Shown: positions 58,710 to 64,000 of the stretch, one piece after another | Layout: every line of letters begins with the position of its first letter | How positions within the stretch are numbered: position 1 is the stretch's first letter | NCBI GenBank assembly: GCA_046350655.1 | Contig: JAXMAB010000004.1 | Coordinates: 930,001-994,000, forward strand | From: JAEUHO01 sp046350655 | Lineage (GTDB): Bacteria > Planctomycetota > PLA2 > JAEUHO01 | Direction of reading: 5' to 3' | Length of the DNA stretch: 64,000 nt | The notes under the pieces: generated by a model | Told to the model about the DNA's origin: nothing | What the model saw: only the letters and a program-made list of their open reading frames with translations | The model's database searches: none | Made by a program: the position numbers and the translations under genes

Positions 58710-60320
58710 CTACTTCGCCTCGACGAGACGCGAGGCCCGGTCCGGCGTGTAGGTGCCGGCCTTGCCGAGCGCGTCGCCGAGCACGTCGCGGACGAGCACG
58801 CCCGTGTCCTTCGCGTCGGGCTTCACCAGCTGCTTGTAGCCGTCGCCGCCGCCCGCCAGAAAGGAGTTGAGCGCCACGCGATAGGCCTTCGCGTCGTCGA
58901 GCGGCTGTCCGCCGACGTCGAACGCGAGCCACTCGACGGCCTGCTTGCCCTCGCGCTCGACGATCCGGAACCGCGCCGTGAGGCCCGAGACCTCGAGCGG
59001 CGAGATCCGGCCGCCGATCCCCGTGAGCAGCGAGAACCCGACGATCTCGCGGAGCTCGGCCCCGGTCAGCGTCTGCGTCACGACCGTGTTGTCGAACGGC
59101 ATGAGGAGGAACAGGTCGCGCCGGGTCACCGGGCCCGCCGGCAGCACCACGCGGATCCCGCCGCGGTTCGCGAGCCCGACGTCGGCCCCGGTGGCCACGC
59201 GGGTCGCGTCGGCCATGAAGTGCCCCGCGGGGCTCGTGTCGCGCGGGTTCGCGCCGACGCGCGGCAGGTCGCCCGTCAGCGTGCCGACCACCGACTTCAG
59301 CGCCTTCAGCTCCGCGATCGCCTCGAGGCGGCCCGCGAGGAACGCCTCCGTCTCGGCGTCGCGGCCCACCTTCGACGGGATCAGCGGGATCAGCTCGCTC
59401 GTCCTGAGTCGGACGGCCTTCGTCGTGCGGTGGACGTCGAGCGTCACCTTCCCGACGACGATGCAGGCCGTCCCGGCCTGCACCACCCAGCCCGTCCCGT
59501 CGCCCCGCGCGTCGATGGGCTTCGCGAGCCGCGTGTGGCTGTGGCCCCCGACGACGAGCGGACACGTCGGCACCGCCTTCAGGATCTCGACGTCGGGCTG
59601 GGGCCCGAGGTGGGTCACGAAGATCACGAGGTCCGACGTCGACTCGAGCGCCTTCGCCTGCGCCGCCGCGGCCTCGGCCGGCGGCGCGAACGCGAGGCCC
59701 AGCGCGTCGCCGCCCACGACGATCCGCGGCGTCTCGACGGTCGTCAAGCCGACGAGCGCGATGCGCAGCCCGCCGATCTCCTTCACCACGTGCGTCCGGA
59801 GCCACGACGGCGTGGCGCCCGTGGCCTTCTCCGTGACGTTGGCGGAGACCCACGGGAACGGAGCCGCCTTCGCGAGCCGCACCGCGTTCGACAGGCCGAG
59901 GTCGAACTCGTGGTTGCCCAGCGCCACGGCGTCGTAGCCCAGCCGCCCGAACGCCTCGACGATGAGGTCGCCCTTCGTCAGGTCGCCCTCGGGCGTGCCG
60001 CGCCACACGTCGCCACCGTCGACGAGCAGCACGTGCGCGCCGCGCGCCGCCGCCGCCGCGCGTTCGGCCTTCACGACCGCGGCGAGCGCCGCGAACCCGC
60101 CGACGTCCTCCGTCGCCTCGAGCTGCGCGAGCGCGGGGGATCGCGGCAGGACCCCGCCGTGCACGTCGTTCGTGTGGAGGACCACCAGCGAGACCCAGTC
60201 GCCGGGATCGTCCTGCGCGACCACGGGGCGCAGGAGCGTCCCGAGGACGAGGCACACGACCGACAGGCGCCGGGCGACGGCGCGGAGGAGCGGGACGGAC
60301 GTCGAAGCGGGGCGGCGCAT
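58710..60320 (-). CDS. Secreted 5'-nucleotidase/2',3'-cyclic phosphodiesterase, UshA-like
   Basis: 536 aa. Signal peptide (about 1-36), then a calcineurin-like metallophosphatase domain: HTNDVHGG, DGGDVWRGTPEGD, ALGNHEFDLG, FVTHLGPQPDVEIL, GGHSHTRLAKP. The C-terminal 5'-nucleotidase domain follows (about 330-536), with ANRGGIRVVLPAGPVTRRDLF, FDNTVVTQTLTGAELREIV and NSFLAGGGDGYKQL, the substrate-binding segment. It hydrolyses nucleotides outside the cytoplasm. ATG at 60320 lies 6 nt after CACCAT with no Shine-Dalgarno sequence. Confidence 0.93.
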   Translation of the reverse strand: MRRPASTSVPLLRAVARRLSVVCLVLGTLLRPVVAQDDPGDWVSLVVLHTNDVHGGVLPRSPALAQLEATEDVGGFAALAAVVKAERAAAAARGAHVLLVDGGDVWRGTPEGDLTKGDLIVEAFGRLGYDAVALGNHEFDLGLSNAVRLAKAAPFPWVSANVTEKATGATPSWLRTHVVKEIGGLRIALVGLTTVETPRIVVGGDALGLAFAPPAEAAAAQAKALESTSDLVIFVTHLGPQPDVEILKAVPTCPLVVGGHSHTRLAKPIDARGDGTGWVVQAGTACIVVGKVTLDVHRTTKAVRLRTSELIPLIPSKVGRDAETEAFLAGRLEAIAELKALKSVVGTLTGDLPRVGANPRDTSPAGHFMADATRVATGADVGLANRGGIRVVLPAGPVTRRDLFLLMPFDNTVVTQTLTGAELREIVGFSLLTGIGGRISPLEVSGLTARFRIVEREGKQAVEWLAFDVGGQPLDDAKAYRVALNSFLAGGGDGYKQLVKPDAKDTGVLVRDVLGDALGKAGTYTPDRASRLVEAK

Positions 60321-60688
60321 GGCGGCATGGTGCCATCGGAGCGACCCCCATGCCTCGGGACCGCGAGGCCCGCCGGCCGTTCGGGTCGGCCACCGGGCCT
60401 CGCGGTCCCGGGGATCGACCGCCGTCGCCCTCCTTGCGTTGCCGGACCGTCAAGGACCCGCAAATCGCCGCAGGCTGCGTCTTGGGCCGATCGCTGCCTC
60501 GGGCCGTAGGCCGCGGCCCTCGCGGCCGCCCGCGATCCACGCCCGCGATCGACGATGTCGGTTGCCCGTCGCGCGCGGCCCTCGCGGCCGCCCTTCACGC
60601 CGGTGTCCGCCGGTCGCGGTTGCCCGTAGGGCGCGGCCCTTGGGGCCGCCCGCGATGCACGCCGGTGTCCGCTCGTCGCGGCGGCCCG
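60321..60688. other. Repeat-rich intergenic region
   Basis: About 370 nt without a gene between the nucleotidase start and the stop of the response-regulator gene. It contains an inverted pair of V1 repeats (60356-60412) and roughly 60-bp imperfect tandem repeats (60505-60697). ORFs here are low-complexity artefacts of the repeats. Confidence 0.7.
60356..60412. repeat. Inverted pair of V1 repeats, large hairpin
   Basis: CGGGACCGCGAGGCCCG (60356-60372) and its minus-strand counterpart (60393-60412) are separated by 20 nt. The 17-bp arms are perfectly complementary, so the single strand can form one long hairpin. Confidence 0.8.
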
Positions 60689-60697
60689 TCAGGCGCG
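60505..60697. repeat. Imperfect tandem repeats, period 58-62 bp
   Basis: Three units each contain GCGGCCCTCGCGGCCGCC or a close variant (starting at 60513, 60575, 60633), followed by CACGCC-type sequence, GTCGCGGTTG and GCCCGT(A/C)GG. Each unit core is itself an inverted repeat (GCGGCC/GGCCGC). The last unit runs to the stop of the response-regulator gene. Confidence 0.65.
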
Positions 60698-61620
60698 GGG
60701 ATCGCGACGCTTCATCTTGAGCGTCAGGCGGATCTCGTTGCCCGACGAGTTCCACGACACGTCGTCCATCAGGTGCCGCATCAGGACGATGCCGCGGCCG
60801 TGGAGCGACGTCGTGTCGCCGAGGTGGTGCGTCTCCTGCTCGTGGGACGGGCTGAAGCCCCGGCCCTCGTCGCGGATGCGCCACACGACCATCGCGGGCT
60901 CGTAGTCCACCTCGATGCGGACGCGGCGGTCGCGGTAGCGGGGGTCCTCGCGGCGACGCTCGATGAGCGCGCGCACGCCGCCCTCCTCGGCCAGCGCCTG
61001 CGTCTTCGCGTCGTAGTCGATCTCGAGGTTGCCGTGCTCGACGGCGTTCGCGAGGGCCTCGTAGAGCGCGAGGCGGATCTCGGTGACCGGGACGTCGTGG
61101 CCCGGGTAGTGGGCGCGGACCTCGCGGCCGAGGTAGGCGACGATCGCCGAGATCTTGCCGATGTCGGTGCCCAGCTCGAGCACGGTGCGGCGCTCGCGGA
61201 GCATGGCGAGCGCGGGCTGGAGGTCTTCCTCCTCCTGGAACGCGCCGCGCAGCCGCTCGAGCACGAACCGCATCTCGCGGACGTCGAAGGGCTTGCCGAC
61301 GTAGTTGACCGCGCCGAGGTCGAGGGCCTTCTCGCCGATCTCGGCGTCGGCGGCGCCCGACACGACGACCACCGCGACGTGGGGGTCCACCTCGCGGATC
61401 TCGCGCAGCGCGTCGAGCCCGCTGATGCCGGGCATCGAGACGTCGAGCAGGATCAGGTCGGGCCGCAGCTCGCGCTGCAGCCGGATCGCCGTCTCGCCGT
61501 CGCAGGCCTGCTGGATGCGGAAACCCTGCTTCTCCGCGACCTTGCAGAGGATCTTCCGGCTGTCCTCGTCGTCGTCGACGACGAGGGCCAGGGGGGCCGG
61601 GCGCTCGTGCGACGCGTCGC

Positions 61621-61624
<4 letters not shown>
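60689..61624 (-). CDS. Response regulator fused to RsbW-like histidine-kinase-type ATPase
   Basis: 311 aa. Receiver domain (about 10-130): VVDDDEDSRKILCKVAE, phospho-Asp in LILLDVSMPGISGLDAL, VSGAADAEIGEKAL and NYVGKPFD. The C-terminal part is an anti-sigma-factor-type HATPase: ALYEALANAVEHGNLEID (N-box), WRIRDEGRGFSPS (G1 box) and LHGRGIVLMRHLMDDV (G2 box). This layout suggests phosphorylation-controlled partner switching or stress signalling. No anti-anti-sigma gene is in the window. GTG at 61624 overlaps the thiC stop (GTGA). Confidence 0.9.
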
Positions 61625-63054
<1,430 letters not shown>

Positions 63055-63174
63055 CGGGGACCTCGTCGGGGGAGCCCACGATTCTACGGACCGCGGGGCC
63101 GCGTGCGGTGGAACGCCCCGGCCGCACCGGGTCCGGAAAACGCGGGTCGCCGGGCCCCGGGGACCGCCCGGGCC

Positions 63175-64000
63175 CTACTTGACGCCCGCGCGGTCGCGCA
63201 GGACCCGTTCGAGGGCCTCCGCGTCCTTGCGCGCGGCCTCGCGTTTGCCCTCGTCGGGCACGAAGGCGCCGTCGGGGCCCTCCTTGAGGACCGCCCGCGA
63301 CGCGCGGCGCGCGAGCGCGAGCCACAGCTCCTCCTGCCCGGGCCGCTCGATCCCGAAGAGGTACTGCAGGTTGTAGTGGTAGGTGTCGACGTAGGCGCCG
63401 TCGGTGAGGTCGAACGCGCGGAGGTAGAGCGCCTGGGCGCGGTCGAGGTCGCGGACGTCGCGCCAGTAGTGCCGCATGAGGCCGGCGTCGTTGAGCACGC
63501 CGGCCATCACCCAGCGCTGCGCGAACGGGAGCGAGGCCGCGTCGTCGGGGATGCGCGCGACCGCGCCGTCGTACCAGGCGACGACGCGATCGAGCCAGGC
63601 GCGGGCCTGCGGCGGGGCGCCGGCCGCGAGCCCCTGCGTGCGTCCCTCGCCGCGCCAGGCGAAGGACGCGACCACGTCGCGCAGCCGGAACGCGAGGTCG
63701 TTGCGGTAGCTGAAGGCCCGCGCGCGATCGGACTCGACGGCGGCGAGCAGCGCGTCGGCGTCGGCGACGAACGCCTCGACGTCGGCGACGGACGCGAGCG
63801 GGCGGGCCTGCCGCCAGGCGACCTCGACCGCGTCGAGCACCACGACGTCGCCCGCGGCGGCGGCGAGCGCGCGCCGCTCGAGCGCGAGCGCCTCGTCGTG
63901 CCGGTCGTCGGGCTTGCGCAGGCGGCGCGCGAGCGCGACCATCGTGCGCGGCGACGTCGCGAGCAGGGCCTTCGCGCCGAGGAGGACGTCCCAGCCCGCG
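63175..64000 (-). CDS. Hypothetical helical (TPR-like) protein, N-terminus outside the window
   Basis: At least 274 codons; the frame is open to the window end (GWDVLLGAKALLATSPRT precedes the first internal Met at 63942). The visible part is all-helical with TPR-like spacing: ALALERRALAAAAGDVVVLDA, WLDRVVAWYDGAVARIPDDA, RDLDRAQALYLRAFDLTDGAYVD. No catalytic motif is seen. It is separated from thiC by about 120 nt. Confidence 0.7.
   Translation of the reverse strand, partial: AGWDVLLGAKALLATSPRTMVALARRLRKPDDRHDEALALERRALAAAAGDVVVLDAVEVAWRQARPLASVADVEAFVADADALLAAVESDRARAFSYRNDLAFRLRDVVASFAWRGEGRTQGLAAGAPPQARAWLDRVVAWYDGAVARIPDDAASLPFAQRWVMAGVLNDAGLMRHYWRDVRDLDRAQALYLRAFDLTDGAYVDTYHYNLQYLFGIERPGQEELWLALARRASRAVLKEGPDGAFVPDEGKREAARKDAEALERVLRDRAGVK

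Noticed and set aside
60505..60697. CRISPR array
   Set aside because: Units are imperfect, periods differ (62 and 58), the spacers are repeated rather than unique and no cas gene is present.
63055..63174. TPP riboswitch upstream of thiC
   Set aside because: The conserved CUGAGA and the second TPP-box element are not found on the minus strand.

Overview
The window is very GC-rich bacterial chromosome with strong G/C third-position bias and many GTG starts. A DUF1800-DUF1501 pair, two ECF sigma factors with very long C-terminal extensions, HEAT/PQQ-type secreted proteins and a MoxR-DUF58-Bat operon together suggest a Planctomycetota-like organism. This is inference from gene content; there is no rRNA or other taxonomic marker here. 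No prophage, IS element or CRISPR array was seen.

Layout. 1-4089 (minus): tripartite efflux set (TolC-like OMF, MacA-like adaptor, start of a MacB-like ATPase). 4160-5117: hotdog thioesterase and TspO. 5267-9854: operon of DUF1800 lipoprotein, Tat-exported DUF1501 protein and a PQQ-type sugar dehydrogenase lipoprotein. 10799-15218: rsgA, then a LolD/FtsX-type ABC exporter whose 5' leader holds a perfect 28-bp palindrome. 15196-20685: probable phenolic-lipid locus (ICMT-like methyltransferase, FAD oxidoreductase, small lipoprotein, YceI protein, NnrU/MddA-like membrane protein, type III polyketide synthase). 20743-24106: operon of transglutaminase-like protein, HisC/CobD-like PLP enzyme and CDP-alcohol phosphotransferase. 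24156-25959: ribA and a renalase-like oxidoreductase. 26142-32885: two sigma factors, each fused through one membrane segment to extracytoplasmic carboxypeptidase-regulatory-like domains, flanking two small membrane proteins. 32908-40885: HEAT protein, GDT1 transporter, OprP-like porin with a strong terminator, PQQ-like propeller protein, large HEAT protein. 41039-50427: thioredoxin-like/TPR protein, then moxR, DUF58 and the Bat-type genes. 50459-52309: SIR2 deacetylase and YdcF-like protein. 52620: orphan peptide with a lasso-type leader motif. 52776-57490: secreted protein plus small uncharacterised cytosolic proteins and one broken DUF4279-like gene. 57589-57992: tRNA-Pro(CGG) with a terminator and two extra tRNA 3'-arm fragments. 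58173-64000: PPOX-like protein, 5'-nucleotidase, response regulator/HATPase, thiC and a partial gene.

Two signals cut across the annotation. First, a dispersed 18-19 bp hairpin repeat, consensus CCGGGACCGCGAGGCCCGG with a GCGA tetraloop, occurs about 20 times, mostly in short intergenic gaps but also in frame inside genes. Second, many genes without a Shine-Dalgarno sequence carry a TAnnnT (or one-mismatch) hexamer 6-9 nt before the start codon, which suggests leaderless transcripts. Three genes also show apparent frameshifts inside Ala/Pro/Gly-rich linkers.
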